Origin: an uncultured Nitriliruptoraceae bacterium
GTDB taxonomy: Bacteria > Actinomycetota > Nitriliruptoria > Nitriliruptorales > Nitriliruptoraceae
Assembly (NCBI GenBank): GCA_913060655.1
Contig: CAJXTG010000007.1
Span: 1 to 61,450, forward strand
DNA: 61,450 bases
Direction: 5' to 3'
Position numbers and translations under genes: made by a program. Positions 34,851 to 43,449 of this stretch are shown here, piece after piece. The notes under the pieces were generated by a model. It was not told where the DNA came from and did no database searches. It was given only the letters and a program-made list of their open reading frames with translations. Position 1 is the first letter of the stretch. Each line of letters starts with the position of its first letter.

Positions 34851-36131
34851 ATGCTGAGCGCCTTCGTGACCGCGGTCCGCATCCCGGACCTGCGTCGCAA
34901 GCTGCTGTTCACGCTGGCCATGATCGTCGCCTACCGCGTCGGCGCGTGGATCCCCGTCCCCGGCGTCGACGTCGAGATCCTGCGCAACGCCACCGCCGGC
35001 ACCGCCGCGGCGAACATCGTCGGCATCATCAACGTGTTCGCCGGTGGTGCGCTGCAGCAGATGGCCGTCTTCGCGCTCGGCATCATGCCCTACATCACCG
35101 CGAGCATCATCCTCCAGCTGCTCGTCGTCGTCATCCCCCGCCTCGAGGAGCTCAAGCGCGAGGGTGAGCAGGGGCGCCGCAAGATCACGCAGTACACGCG
35201 CTACGCGGCCGTCGCCCTCGCCCTCGTCCAGTCGTCGACGCTCGTCACCCTCGCCCGCAACGGCGCCGCGTTCAACGGCGTCGACGTGATGCCGGGGGCG
35301 GGCACCGCGACCGTCATCGTCGCCGTGATCACGCTGACCGCCGGCACGGCCGTGGTGATGTGGCTCGGCGAGCTCATCACCGCCCGGGGTGTGGGCAACG
35401 GCATGTCGCTGCTCATCTACGTGTCCATCATCAGCCAGTTCCCGTCGCAGCTGCAGATCGTGCGCGTCTCCAACGGGTGGCAGTGGGTCGCCGGCGTCCT
35501 GCTGATGGGCGCGTTCCTGACCGTCGCCGTCGTGTTCGTCGAGATGGGCCAGCGGCGCATCAAGGTCGAGTACGCGCGCCGGCAGGTCGGACGCCGCACC
35601 GTCGGCGGCCAGGCGACCTACATCCCGCTGAAGGTCAACCAGTCCGGCGTCATCCCCGTCATCTTCGCGTCGTCGCTGCTGTACCTGCCCGCACTCGGCG
35701 CGTCGGTGTCGGGCAGCCTCGCCGTGCAGGACTGGGTCGACGCGAACCTGTCGGACGCGACGAGTCCCGTCTTCATCCTCGTGTTCGCCGTCCTCACCAT
35801 CTTCTTCGCCTACTTCTACTCGGCGATCACGTTCAACCCGACGGAGATCGCCGACAACCTGCAGCGGTACGGCGGCTTCATCCCCGGCATCCGCCCGGGC
35901 CGGCAGACCGCCGAGTTCCTCGACAAGGTCCTCACCCGCATCACCCTGCCGGGTTCGCTGTACCTCGCCGCCGTCGCCGTGCTGCCGTTCGTCCTGCTCG
36001 CCGTCGCCAACATCCAGGCGTTCCCCCTCGGTGGCGTCAGCCTGCTCATCATGGTCGGCGTCGCCCTGCAGACGGCGCAGCAGGTCGAGAGCCAGCTGCT
36101 GCAGCGCAACTACGAGGGCTTCATCAGCTGA
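34851..36131 (+). CDS. secY: Preprotein translocase subunit SecY
   Basis: 426 residues with ten transmembrane helices. [25 protein letters not shown] in TM1 region, [24 protein letters not shown] (TM2), [37 protein letters not shown] and [18 protein letters not shown] are hallmarks. It forms the protein-conducting channel with SecE (8128) and SecG. It follows the spc ribosomal genes by 38 nt, and adk comes 65 nt later. Confidence 0.97.
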   Translation: MLSAFVTAVRIPDLRRKLLFTLAMIVAYRVGAWIPVPGVDVEILRNATAGTAAANIVGIINVFAGGALQQMAVFALGIMPYITASIILQLLVVVIPRLEELKREGEQGRRKITQYTRYAAVALALVQSSTLVTLARNGAAFNGVDVMPGAGTATVIVAVITLTAGTAVVMWLGELITARGVGNGMSLLIYVSIISQFPSQLQIVRVSNGWQWVAGVLLMGAFLTVAVVFVEMGQRRIKVEYARRQVGRRTVGGQATYIPLKVNQSGVIPVIFASSLLYLPALGASVSGSLAVQDWVDANLSDATSPVFILVFAVLTIFFAYFYSAITFNPTEIADNLQRYGGFIPGIRPGRQTAEFLDKVLTRITLPGSLYLAAVAVLPFVLLAVANIQAFPLGGVSLLIMVGVALQTAQQVESQLLQRNYEGFIS

Positions 36132-36196
36132 ACCGGTCACCGTCGGCCGTTCGGCGCGGACCCGTCACGGCGGGGCCGCACACGGAAGGGGTGGGT

Positions 36197-36874
36197 ATGC
36201 GCGTCATCCTCCTCGGACCTCCCGGGGCCGGCAAGGGCACCCAGGCGGTCCGGCTCGTCGAGCGCTGGGGTGTCCCGCACATCTCCACCGGCGACATCCT
36301 GCGGGCGAACGTCCGCGAGGGCACGCCGCTCGGCCAGGAGGCGAAGCGGTACATGGACGCCGGCGACCTCGTCCCCGACGACGTCATCGTCGGGATGGTC
36401 GGCGACCGCCTCGCCGAGCCCGACGCCGCCACCGGGTTCCTCCTCGACGGCTTCCCCCGCACCGTGCCGCAGGCGCGCGCCCTCGAGGCGCTCGTCAACG
36501 AACGTGACACCCCCATCGACGTCGTGCTCCGGCTCGTCGTCGACCAGGACGACGTCGTCGCCCGCCTCACCGGCCGGCGGACCTGCGCCGAGTGCGGCCG
36601 CATCTTCCACGTCGACACCGACCCGCCGTCGCAGCCGGGCCGCTGCGACGACTGCGGCGGCGACATCGTGCAGCGCGACGACGACCGCGAGGAGGTCGTC
36701 CTCAACCGGCTCGAGGTCCACCGCACCCAGACCGCACCGCTCGAGGACTTCTACTTCGAGCGTGGTGTGCTGCGCGACATCAGCGCCGTCGGCAGCGTCG
36801 ACGAGGTCACCGACCGGGCCGTCGCCGTGCTCACCGAGTACGACGCGCCGGCCGACGGTGGGGACGCGGCATGA
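36197..36874 (+). CDS. adk: Adenylate kinase, zinc-lid type
   Basis: 225 residues, the long form. P-loop GPPGAGKG at 7-14, STGDILRANV, GFLLDGFPRT (80-89), and a full-length LID with a four-cysteine zinc site: Cys130, Cys133, Cys150, Cys153. It interconverts ATP+AMP and 2 ADP. Many actinobacterial Adk proteins have a short lid or lack these cysteines, so the zinc lid is a point to note. ATG 36197 follows GGAAGGGG. Its TGA overlaps the map ATG. Confidence 0.96.
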   Translation: MRVILLGPPGAGKGTQAVRLVERWGVPHISTGDILRANVREGTPLGQEAKRYMDAGDLVPDDVIVGMVGDRLAEPDAATGFLLDGFPRTVPQARALEALVNERDTPIDVVLRLVVDQDDVVARLTGRRTCAECGRIFHVDTDPPSQPGRCDDCGGDIVQRDDDREEVVLNRLEVHRTQTAPLEDFYFERGVLRDISAVGSVDEVTDRAVAVLTEYDAPADGGDAA

Positions 36875-37665
36875 TCCTGCGCAAGTCCGCCCCCGAGCTG
36901 GCGCTGATGGAGCGGGCCGGCCAGATCGTCGCGCGCGCCAACACGGCGGTGCGTGAGGCGCTGCGGCCGGGCATGACGACCGCCGACCTCGACCGCATCG
37001 CCGAGGACGTCATCGTCGGTGAGGGTGCGGTGCCGTCGTTCAAGGGCTACCACGGCTTCCCCGCGACGCTGTGCACGTCCCGCAACCAGGAGATCGTCCA
37101 CGGCATCCCCTCCCGCGACGTCGTCCTCGACGAGGGCGACGTCATCTCCGTCGACTGCGGCGCCATCTGGGAGGGCTTCCACGGCGACTCGGCGATGAGC
37201 CTCGTCGTCGGCGGGGACGAGGCCGCGACCGACGAGGTCCGCGACCTGCTGCAGGTCACCCGCGACGCCCTGTGGAGCGGCATCCGCGCGGCGACCGTCG
37301 GCAACCGGCTGGGCGACATCGGGGCGGCCGTGCAGGCCCACGCCGACGCGCGCGGCTACGGGCTCGTCCGCGAGTACGTCGGCCACGGGGTCGGCCGGGC
37401 CCTCCACGAGGCCCCGTCGGTGCCGAACTACGGCCGGGCCGGCAAGGGGCTGAAGCTCGCCGAGGGGCTCGTCATCGCCATCGAGCCGATGTTCAACCTC
37501 GGGACCGCCGAGACCGTCCAGCTCGACGACGGCTGGACCGTCGTCACCGCCGACGGGAGCCTGTCCGCCCACTGGGAGCACACGATCGCGGTGACCCCCG
37601 ACGGGCCGAAGGTGCTCACCGCCCGCGACGACGACGAGGCCTACCTCGGCCTGCTGGCCGCCTGA
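36871..37665 (+). CDS. map: Methionine aminopeptidase, type I
   Basis: 264 residues. The pita-bread fold ligands are visible: FHGDSAMS and SVDCG (aspartates), GHGVGRALHEAP (His), IAIEPMF (Glu) and SAHWEHTIAV (final Glu). It removes the initiator methionine from nascent proteins. The N-terminal zinc-finger extension of some actinobacterial MetAPs is absent. ATGA overlap with adk. The infA promoter follows 16 nt after the stop. Confidence 0.96.
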   Translation: MILRKSAPELALMERAGQIVARANTAVREALRPGMTTADLDRIAEDVIVGEGAVPSFKGYHGFPATLCTSRNQEIVHGIPSRDVVLDEGDVISVDCGAIWEGFHGDSAMSLVVGGDEAATDEVRDLLQVTRDALWSGIRAATVGNRLGDIGAAVQAHADARGYGLVREYVGHGVGRALHEAPSVPNYGRAGKGLKLAEGLVIAIEPMFNLGTAETVQLDDGWTVVTADGSLSAHWEHTIAVTPDGPKVLTARDDDEAYLGLLAA

Positions 37666-37681
37666 GCCGTCCCCGGCGGGG

Positions 37682-37711
37682 TTGCCGGCGGCCCACGGGG
37701 GGCGGTACCCT
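37682..37711 (+). promoter_or_regulatory. Candidate infA-alpha operon promoter
   Basis: TTGCCG (37682-37687), an 18-nt spacer and TACCCT (37706-37711), lying between map and infA. Same form as the rplM and tRNA-Tyr promoters. Confidence 0.62.
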
Positions 37712-37717
37712 TCGCCA

Positions 37718-37737
37718 CGCCCCGCTCCGGCGGGGCG
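37718..37737 (+). promoter_or_regulatory. 5'-terminal stem-loop of the infA leader
   Basis: CGCCCCGC/GCGGGGCG, a perfect 8-bp stem with a TCCG loop, begins 7 nt after the -10 box. Because it lies just downstream of the promoter it is more likely an mRNA 5' structure than a map terminator. The rpsL leader has a matching element. Confidence 0.6.
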
Positions 37738-37869
37738 TTCGCTCGTCGCCGTGCCCCCGAGGCGCTCCGCGCGCGGGTGGCCGGCATCCGGTCCCTGAGC
37801 ACGGTCCGCCCGTGCTGTGCGGCCGACGGACGAGGTCACCGACCGGTGACGCGACGGCACGGAGGCGTG

Positions 37870-38091
37870 GTGGCGGAGAAGGAAGACTCCATCCAGATGG
37901 AGGGCACCGTCCGTGAGGCGCTGCCCAACACGCAGTTCAAGGTGGAGCTCGAGAACGGCCACAACGTCCTGGCCCACATCAGCGGGAAGATGCGGATGCA
38001 CTACATCCGGATCCTCCCCGGGGACAAGGTCGTGGTCGAGCTCTCGCCCTACGACCTCAGTCGCGGTCGCATCACCTACCGGTACAAGTAG
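37870..38091 (+). CDS. infA: Translation initiation factor IF-1
   Basis: 73 residues of the S1/OB fold. [41 protein letters not shown] and [20 protein letters not shown], ending TYRYK. It binds the 30S A site during initiation. Two GTG codons are adjacent (37867, 37870); GGAGG at 37861-37865 and homology favour 37870. Confidence 0.96.
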   Translation: MAEKEDSIQMEGTVREALPNTQFKVELENGHNVLAHISGKMRMHYIRILPGDKVVVELSPYDLSRGRITYRYK

Positions 38092-38114
38092 GCGCACGAC
38101 CCGCCCCGACCCGG

Positions 38115-38136
38115 CGGCCGCCCTGCCAGGCGGCCG
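38115..38136 (+). terminator. Stem-loop after infA
   Basis: CGGCCGCC/GGCGGCCG, an 8-bp perfect stem with a 6-nt loop, lies 24 nt after infA. A second 7-bp stem (GCACCGG/CCGGTGC, 38162-38180) follows. They may attenuate between infA and rpmJ. No other gene is seen in the 230-nt gap. Confidence 0.4.
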
Positions 38137-38321
38137 GACCACCGGGGGAGGGGGGCACAACGCACCGGCCCGTCCGGTGCCACATGCGGCGCACGGGACC
38201 CCGTGACGTCGGAACGGCCGGCTCGCGCGGCACCGCCGCGTGGAGGGCTCCGGACCTCGGGAGGCAGCCCTGGTCCGCGTCGGCGGGACCCCGTCGACGA
38301 ACGCCGAGAGAGGAAGCAGCA

Positions 38322-38435
38322 GTGAAGGTCAGAGCATCCGTGAAGCGGATGTGCGACAACTGCCGAGTCATCCGCCGCCGAGGCCGGGTGCGCGTGATCT
38401 GCACGAACCCGCGCCACCGCCAGCGCCAGGGCTGA
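38322..38435 (+). CDS. rpmJ: 50S ribosomal protein L36, zinc type
   Basis: 37 residues. [20 protein letters not shown] and [13 protein letters not shown] give the Cys-Cys-Cys-His zinc site (Cys11, Cys14, Cys27, His32). GTG 38322 follows AGAGGAAG. It leads the alpha operon (rpmJ, rpsM, rpsK, rpsD, rpoA, rplQ). Confidence 0.95.
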   Translation: MKVRASVKRMCDNCRVIRRRGRVRVICTNPRHRQRQG

Positions 38436-38446
38436 GGAGGAAGCAC

Positions 38447-38830
38447 ATGGCTCGCATCGCAGGTGTCGACATCCCACGCGACAAGCGCGTGGTCATCGCA
38501 CTCACCTACATCTACGGCGTCGGTCCGACGCGCGCGAAGGACTCCCTCGCCGCGGTCGGCATCGACCAGTCCACGCGTGTCCGCGACCTCTCCGACGAGG
38601 AGGTCCAGCGGCTCCGCTCGCACGTCGAGGGCACCTTCCGGCTGGAGGGCGACCTCCGTCGTGAGGTGGCGGACAACATCAAGCGCAAGATGGAGATCGG
38701 CTCCTACCAGGGGATCCGTCACCGTCTCGGCCTGCCGGTCCACGGCCAGCGCACCCACACCAACGCCCGGTCCCGCAAGGGGCCGAAGCGCGCCGTCGGC
38801 GGCATCCGCAAGCCGACGAAGAAGCACTGA
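38447..38830 (+). CDS. rpsM: 30S ribosomal protein S13
   Basis: 127 residues. [30 protein letters not shown], then [20 protein letters not shown] and [19 protein letters not shown]13 contacts tRNA and bridges to the 50S subunit. GAGGAGG precedes ATG 38447. Confidence 0.97.
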   Translation: MARIAGVDIPRDKRVVIALTYIYGVGPTRAKDSLAAVGIDQSTRVRDLSDEEVQRLRSHVEGTFRLEGDLRREVADNIKRKMEIGSYQGIRHRLGLPVHGQRTHTNARSRKGPKRAVGGIRKPTKKH

Positions 38831-38841
38831 GGGGGCTGGTC

Positions 38842-39225
38842 ATGGCACAGAAGCGGCAGCGGAAGCGTGAGCGCAAGAACGTGCTCCACGCCCAGGCGCA
38901 CATCAAGTCCACCTTCAACAACACCGTCATCACCTTCACCGACCTGCAGGGCAACGTCATCGCGTGGTCGACCGGCGGCAACGCCGGCTTCAAGGGCTCA
39001 CGCAAGTCGACGCCGTTCGCCGCGCAGCTCGCGGCCGAGCAGGCCACGAAGGTCGCCATCGAGAACGGCGTCCGCAAGGTCGACGTGCTCGTGAAGGGTC
39101 CGGGCGCCGGTCGCGAGACCGCCATCCGCACCCTCGCGTCGCTCGGCATCGAGGTCCTGTCCATCCGGGACGTCACGCCGGTCCCGCACAACGGCTGCCG
39201 GCCGCCCAAGCGGCGCCGGACCTGA
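38842..39225 (+). CDS. rpsK: 30S ribosomal protein S11
   Basis: 127 residues. [40 protein letters not shown] and [15 protein letters not shown] at the end. It lies on the 30S platform near the Shine-Dalgarno helix. Close to rpsM (11 nt) in one transcript. Confidence 0.97.
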   Translation: MAQKRQRKRERKNVLHAQAHIKSTFNNTVITFTDLQGNVIAWSTGGNAGFKGSRKSTPFAAQLAAEQATKVAIENGVRKVDVLVKGPGAGRETAIRTLASLGIEVLSIRDVTPVPHNGCRPPKRRRT

Positions 39226-39247
39226 CGCGACGAGGAGCATCGACGAC

Positions 39248-39853
39248 ATGGCTCGTTACACCGGACCGATGACCAAGAAGTCGCGCCGCCTCGGCGTCGA
39301 CCTCAAGGGCAACGACAAGAGCTTCGAGAAGCGCCCGTACCCGCCGGGCCAGCACGGCCGTGGCCGCATCAAGGAGTCGGAGTACCTGCTCCAGCTCCGC
39401 GAGAAGCAGAAGGCCCGCTACTACTACGGCGTGCTCGAGAAGCAGTTCCGCCGCTACTACGAGGAGGCGTCGCGCCGCGACGGTCGGACGGGTGAGAACC
39501 TGCTCGTCCTCCTCGAGCTGCGGCTCGACAACGTGCTGTACCGCGCCGGCTGGGGCCGCTCCCGCGCCGAGTCGCGGCAGATGGTCTCGCACCGTCACGT
39601 GACGGTGAACGGCCGCACGACGAACATCCCCTCCTACCGGGTCAAGCCCGGTGACGTCGTCGAGATCCGTGAGGGCGCGCGCGAGTCGCAGGCCGTCATC
39701 GGCTCGCTGCAGGTGTTCGGGCAGCGTGACGTGCCCGGCTGGCTGCAGACCGACCAGAACGCGTTCCGCGTGACCGTCGTCGACGTGCCCGTCCGCTCGC
39801 AGATCGACACGCCGGTCACCGAGCAGATGATCGTCGAGCTGTACTCCAAGTAG
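39248..39853 (+). CDS. rpsD: 30S ribosomal protein S4
   Basis: 201 residues. ARYTGPMTKKSRRLGVDLKG, PPGQHGRGRIKESEYLLQLREKQ, the S4 domain RLDNVLYRAGWGRSRAESRQ and HRHVTVNGRTTNIPSYRVKPGD. The zinc-free form. It initiates 30S assembly and controls its own operon in some bacteria. GAGGAG precedes ATG 39248. A stem-loop lies in the following 169-nt spacer. Confidence 0.97.
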   Translation: MARYTGPMTKKSRRLGVDLKGNDKSFEKRPYPPGQHGRGRIKESEYLLQLREKQKARYYYGVLEKQFRRYYEEASRRDGRTGENLLVLLELRLDNVLYRAGWGRSRAESRQMVSHRHVTVNGRTTNIPSYRVKPGDVVEIREGARESQAVIGSLQVFGQRDVPGWLQTDQNAFRVTVVDVPVRSQIDTPVTEQMIVELYSK

Positions 39854-39884
39854 TCCACGCAGTCCGACCGCACCACCACCGACC

Positions 39885-39906
39885 GCCGCGGGCGCCCGCC
39901 CGCGGC
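39885..39906 (+). promoter_or_regulatory. Stem-loop between rpsD and rpoA
   Basis: GCCGCGGGC/GCCCGCGGC, a perfect 9-bp stem around GCCC. No T-run follows. It could tune rpoA expression relative to the ribosomal genes or be a processing site. The rest of the 169-nt spacer is GC-rich and holds no gene. Confidence 0.4.
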
Positions 39907-40022
39907 CCGTGCACCGGCCCGGGTCCCGGCGCACGGCGACGCGCATCCGCCACCGATGGCCCCGGGAACGAGGGTGGCGGGTGGCAGGGGGACGTCCCTG
40001 CCGAACGACGAGGAGCACACCC

Positions 40023-41060
40023 ATGTCCGAGTTCGGGTTCTACGACGAGGAGTCCTTCCTCCTGGAGGAGACCGAGGACGGTTCGCCGTTCGTCTCCTAC
40101 CGCCCCAAGCTGACGGAGGAGCAGGTCGACGAGGGCGTCAAGTCGCGCTTCGTCATCGACCCGCTCGAGCCGGGCTTCGGCTACACGCTCGGGAACGCCC
40201 TGCGGCGCACCCTGCTGTCGTCGGTCCCCGGCGCGGCCGTCACCCGCATGCGCTTCACGTCCGCGCAGGCGGCCGGCCCCGACGGCGGCTCCGTGCTGCA
40301 CGAGTTCTCCGCCATCGAGGGCGTCAAGGAGGACGTGACCGACATCATCCTCAACATCAAGGACCTCGTCGTCCGCTCGTCGTCCGACGAGCCCGTCGAG
40401 ATCTTCCTCGGTGGTGACGGCCCCGGTGTCCTCACCGCGGAGAACATCTTCGCGCCGTCGCAGGTCGAGGTCGTCAACGAGGACCTCGTCCTCGCCACCC
40501 TCAACGCCTCCGGGCACCTCGAGCTGTACCTGACCGTCGAGCGTGGCCGCGGCTACCGCACCGCCGACCAGAACAAGCGTGGCGACGACCCGATCGGCGT
40601 CATCGCCGTCGACTCGGTGTTCAGCCCCATCCGGCGCGTCGCCTACCGCGTCGAGTCGACCCGTGTCGCCCAGATGACGAACTACGACAAGCTCGTCCTC
40701 GACGTCGAGACGGACGGCTCGCTCACCCCGGCGCAGGCGCTCGCCTCCGCCGGCTCGACCCTCAAGGCGCTGTTCGAGCAGTTCGCCGAGTACGACCTGT
40801 CCGGCCCCGGTGGCATCGTCATCAACCCGGAGGAGGTGCTCTCCTCCCTCGGTGGCGACCCGGTCCGCATGACCAGCGTCGACGACCTCGACCTGACCGT
40901 CCGCACGCACAACTGCCTCAAGCGGGAGGGCATCGAGACCGTCGGTGAGCTCATGGACCGCACCGAGCAGGAGCTGATGGAGATCCGCAACTTCGGCTCC
41001 AAGTCCGTCGACGAGATCCGCGTGAAGCTCGCGGAGCTCGGCGTCGGCATCCGCGAGTAA
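40023..41060 (+). CDS. rpoA: RNA polymerase alpha subunit
   Basis: 345 residues. The N-terminal dimer domain includes LEPGFGYTLGNALRRTLLSSVPG, then VLHEFSAIEGVKEDVTDIILNIK. The C-terminal domain (~260-325) has LDLTVRTHNCLKREGIETVGEL and IRNFGSKSVDEIRVKLAELG, which contacts UP elements and activators. It is the alpha of the polymerase encoded at 12431-20019. GAGGAG precedes ATG 40023. Confidence 0.97.
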   Translation: MSEFGFYDEESFLLEETEDGSPFVSYRPKLTEEQVDEGVKSRFVIDPLEPGFGYTLGNALRRTLLSSVPGAAVTRMRFTSAQAAGPDGGSVLHEFSAIEGVKEDVTDIILNIKDLVVRSSSDEPVEIFLGGDGPGVLTAENIFAPSQVEVVNEDLVLATLNASGHLELYLTVERGRGYRTADQNKRGDDPIGVIAVDSVFSPIRRVAYRVESTRVAQMTNYDKLVLDVETDGSLTPAQALASAGSTLKALFEQFAEYDLSGPGGIVINPEEVLSSLGGDPVRMTSVDDLDLTVRTHNCLKREGIETVGELMDRTEQELMEIRNFGSKSVDEIRVKLAELGVGIRE

Positions 41061-41069
41061 GGAGACGAC

Positions 41070-41444
41070 ATGCCGACCCCGACCCGAGGGCCGCGGCTGG
41101 GCGGCGACGCCGCCCACCAGAAGCACATCCTCGCCAACCTCGCGACCGAGCTGTTCCGCCACGGGGCGATCACCACGACGCAGGCCAAGGCGCGCGCGCT
41201 GCGGCCCTACGCCGAGCGGCTGATCACCAAGGCGAAGCGGGGCGACCTGCACGCGCGCCGGCTCGTGCTCGCGAAGCTGCGGGACCGTGACGTCGTCGCC
41301 CACCTGTTCGAGCAGGTCGCGCCGCGCTTCGCCGAGCGTGACGGCGGCTACACGCGCATCCTCAAGCTCGACCCGCGCAAGGGCGACCGTGCCCGCATGG
41401 CGCGCATCGAGCTCGTCGAGCGCGGCGACGTGAGCGCCGACTGA
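41070..41444 (+). CDS. rplQ: 50S ribosomal protein L17
   Basis: 124 residues. [43 protein letters not shown] and [24 protein letters not shown]. The last gene of the alpha operon, 9 nt after rpoA, with AAGGAGA before ATG 41070. Confidence 0.97.
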   Translation: MPTPTRGPRLGGDAAHQKHILANLATELFRHGAITTTQAKARALRPYAERLITKAKRGDLHARRLVLAKLRDRDVVAHLFEQVAPRFAERDGGYTRILKLDPRKGDRARMARIELVERGDVSAD

Positions 41445-41485
41445 CCCTGCCGGCCGACCCCGACGTCGGGGCGGACGTCGCCACC

Positions 41486-42316
41486 GTGCGGCTCCGCCTC
41501 GACCTCGGCTACGACGGCGGCCCGTTCCACGGGCTCGCCCGGCAGCCGGGACTCACGACCGTGCAGGGCGTGCTCGAGGAGGCGCTCGCGACGCTCGTCG
41601 GCACGCCCGTGCGCACCACCGCGTCCGGACGGACCGACCGGGGCGTGCACGCCCGCGCGCAGGTCCTCCACGGCGACGTGCCCGCCGCCGCCGTCCCCAC
41701 CGACGTCGCCGCGCTCGCCGGGGCGCTCACCGCCCTGCTGCCGGCGAGCATCACCGTGCACGCGGTGCGCCGCGTCCCCACCACGTTCGACGCGCGCTTC
41801 TCCGCCACCGCCCGCGCCTACCGGTTCCGGCTGCGCGACGGCGTCGACCCGCGGGTCCACGGCCGCGGCGTCGCCGGCGACGAGCCGGACGTGTGGGGGG
41901 TGCGCGCCGCCCTCGACGTCGCCGCGATGCGGCGCGCGTCGCGGGCGCTGCTCGGTGAGCACGACTTCGCCGCGTTCTGCCGCCGGGCACCCGGCCGCAG
42001 CACCGTGCGGCGGCTCGACGTGCTCACGCTGCGGCGGCTGGGGGCGGCCCCCGGCCGCATCGACGTGTCCCTGCGTGGCCCCGCGTTCTGCCACCAGCAG
42101 GTCCGCTCCATCGTCGGCTGCCTCGTCGAGGTCGGTCGCGGCCGGCGGCCGGAGGGGTGGGTCGGCGACGTCCTCGCCGCCCGGGACCGTGCCCGGGCCG
42201 CCCCCGTCGCCCCGCCCCACGGGCTCACCCTCGAGGAGGTCCGGTTCGGCCCCGGGATCCCCGCCGCGCCCCCACCGGCGGCGAGGGCGTCGTCCGCCCG
42301 CCCCGGCGCCGGTTGA
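41486..42316 (+). CDS. truA: tRNA pseudouridine(38-40) synthase TruA
   Basis: 276 residues. LGYDGGPFHGLARQPGLTTVQ start, catalytic Asp51 in SGRTDRGVHA, FDARFSATARAYRFRL, EHDFAAFCRR and FCHQQVRSIVGCLVEVGRG are typical. It makes pseudouridine in the anticodon stem of tRNAs. GTG 41486 is used; no strong ribosome site is seen, so translation may depend on the rplQ transcript 41 nt upstream. The Ala/Pro-rich tail after residue 255 is not conserved in the family. Confidence 0.95.
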   Translation: MRLRLDLGYDGGPFHGLARQPGLTTVQGVLEEALATLVGTPVRTTASGRTDRGVHARAQVLHGDVPAAAVPTDVAALAGALTALLPASITVHAVRRVPTTFDARFSATARAYRFRLRDGVDPRVHGRGVAGDEPDVWGVRAALDVAAMRRASRALLGEHDFAAFCRRAPGRSTVRRLDVLTLRRLGAAPGRIDVSLRGPAFCHQQVRSIVGCLVEVGRGRRPEGWVGDVLAARDRARAAPVAPPHGLTLEEVRFGPGIPAAPPPAARASSARPGAG

Positions 42317-42342
42317 CCCCCTCCGCGGGGGAGCGGTACCCT
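42313..42342 (+). promoter_or_regulatory. Candidate rplM-rpsI promoter
   Basis: TTGACC (42313-42318), an 18-nt spacer and TACCCT (42337-42342). The -35 overlaps the last codon of truA. An 8-bp stem-loop (GCGCGGCG 42352-42359 / CGCCGCGC 42365-42372) lies at the expected mRNA 5' end; about 150 nt of leader follow. Confidence 0.7.
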
Positions 42343-42501
42343 CCGAGGGTCGCGCGGCGCTCGTCGCCGCGCCTCGTCACGTCAGGCGCCCCGTCCGCAC
42401 GGCCGCGCCGCGGCGCACGGGGCAGCACCCCGAGCCGCCGGCCGTGACCGCCCCGGAACCGAGCGCCGTCGGCCCACGCCGTCCGCACTGAGGAAGCAGC
42501 G

Positions 42502-42945
42502 ATGCGAACGTTCTCGCCCAGCGGGAAGGACATCCCGCGCGACTGGTACGTCGTCGACGCCGACGGCATGACGCTCGGCCGGCTCGCGACGCGCGTCGCC
42601 AGCGTCCTGCGCGGCAAGCACAAGCCGACGTACACGCCGAACCTCGACATGGGCGACCACGTCATCGTCCTCAACGCCGACCGGGTCCGCCTCACCGGCA
42701 ACAAGGCCGACGCGAAGGCCTACCACCACCACTCCGGCTTCCCCGGCGGGCTGCGCTCCGTGCCGTTCACCCGCCAGATGCAGCGCTCGTCCGCGAAGGT
42801 CGTCGAGGCGGCCGTCCGCGGCATGCTCCCGAAGAACTCGCTGGGGCGCACGATGCTCGGCAAGCTGAAGGTCTACCCGGGTGCGGAGCACCCCCACGCC
42901 GCGCAGCAGCCGCAGCCGCTGCCCGACCACGTCATGAAGGGCTGA
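42502..42945 (+). CDS. rplM: 50S ribosomal protein L13
   Basis: 147 residues. [57 protein letters not shown] and [19 protein letters not shown] are typical. An early 50S assembly protein. GAGGAAG precedes ATG 42502. Operon with rpsI, one base apart. Confidence 0.97.
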   Translation: MRTFSPSGKDIPRDWYVVDADGMTLGRLATRVASVLRGKHKPTYTPNLDMGDHVIVLNADRVRLTGNKADAKAYHHHSGFPGGLRSVPFTRQMQRSSAKVVEAAVRGMLPKNSLGRTMLGKLKVYPGAEHPHAAQQPQPLPDHVMKG

Positions 42946-42946
42946 C

Positions 42947-43330
42947 ATGTCCGCCATCTTCACCGGCCGCCGCAAGACGTCCGTCGCCCGCCTGCGCATC
43001 AGCCGCGGCGCCGGCACCGTCACCCTCAACGGGCGGGACTTCGCCGACTACCTGCCGACGGAGAAGCAGCGCGCCCAGGTCCTCGAGCCGCTCGTCGTCC
43101 TCGAGCAGGTCGGCCAGTGGGACATCGACGCCCGCGTCGTCGGCGGCGGCACGACCGGCCAGGCCGGCGCGCTGCGCCACGCCCTCGCCCGCGCCCTCGC
43201 CGCGCAGGACCCCGAGTGGCGCGCCCCGCTGAAGGCCGCCGGCATGCTGACCCGCGACGCCCGCGCCGTCGAGCGCAAGAAGTACGGCCTGAAGAAGGCC
43301 CGTCGGGCACCGCAGTTCTCCAAGCGCTGA
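42947..43330 (+). CDS. rpsI: 30S ribosomal protein S9
   Basis: 127 residues. [44 protein letters not shown] and the end [17 protein letters not shown], whose C-terminal arm contacts P-site tRNA. It lies one nucleotide after rplM. A 12-bp terminator stem follows 22 nt after the stop. Confidence 0.97.
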   Translation: MSAIFTGRRKTSVARLRISRGAGTVTLNGRDFADYLPTEKQRAQVLEPLVVLEQVGQWDIDARVVGGGTTGQAGALRHALARALAAQDPEWRAPLKAAGMLTRDARAVERKKYGLKKARRAPQFSKR

Positions 43331-43352
43331 CGCGTCCCGACCACCGTCCTCC

Positions 43353-43383
43353 GACCGCCCCGGCTCCCACGGCCGGGGCGGTC
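43353..43383 (+). terminator. Terminator after rpsI
   Basis: GACCGCCCCGGC/GCCGGGGCGGTC, a perfect 12-bp stem with a 7-nt loop. It has no T-run. A TAGCCT -10-like box at 43390-43395 comes directly after, probably for glmM, without a clear -35. Confidence 0.72.
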
Positions 43384-43449
43384 GCCGTCTAGCCTGCGGC
43401 GGACATCCCGGGCCGAGCGCTCCCCACCGAGCGCTCCGTGGAGGGCGTC

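Noticed and set aside
32901-36140. Minus-strand open frame of about 1080 codons opposite rplR to secY
   Set aside because: Covers seven clear ribosomal and secY genes on the other strand; coding potential is a composition artefact.
37718-37737. Stem-loop as the map terminator
   Set aside because: It lies just downstream of a good -10 box, so it is better placed as the 5' end of the infA mRNA.
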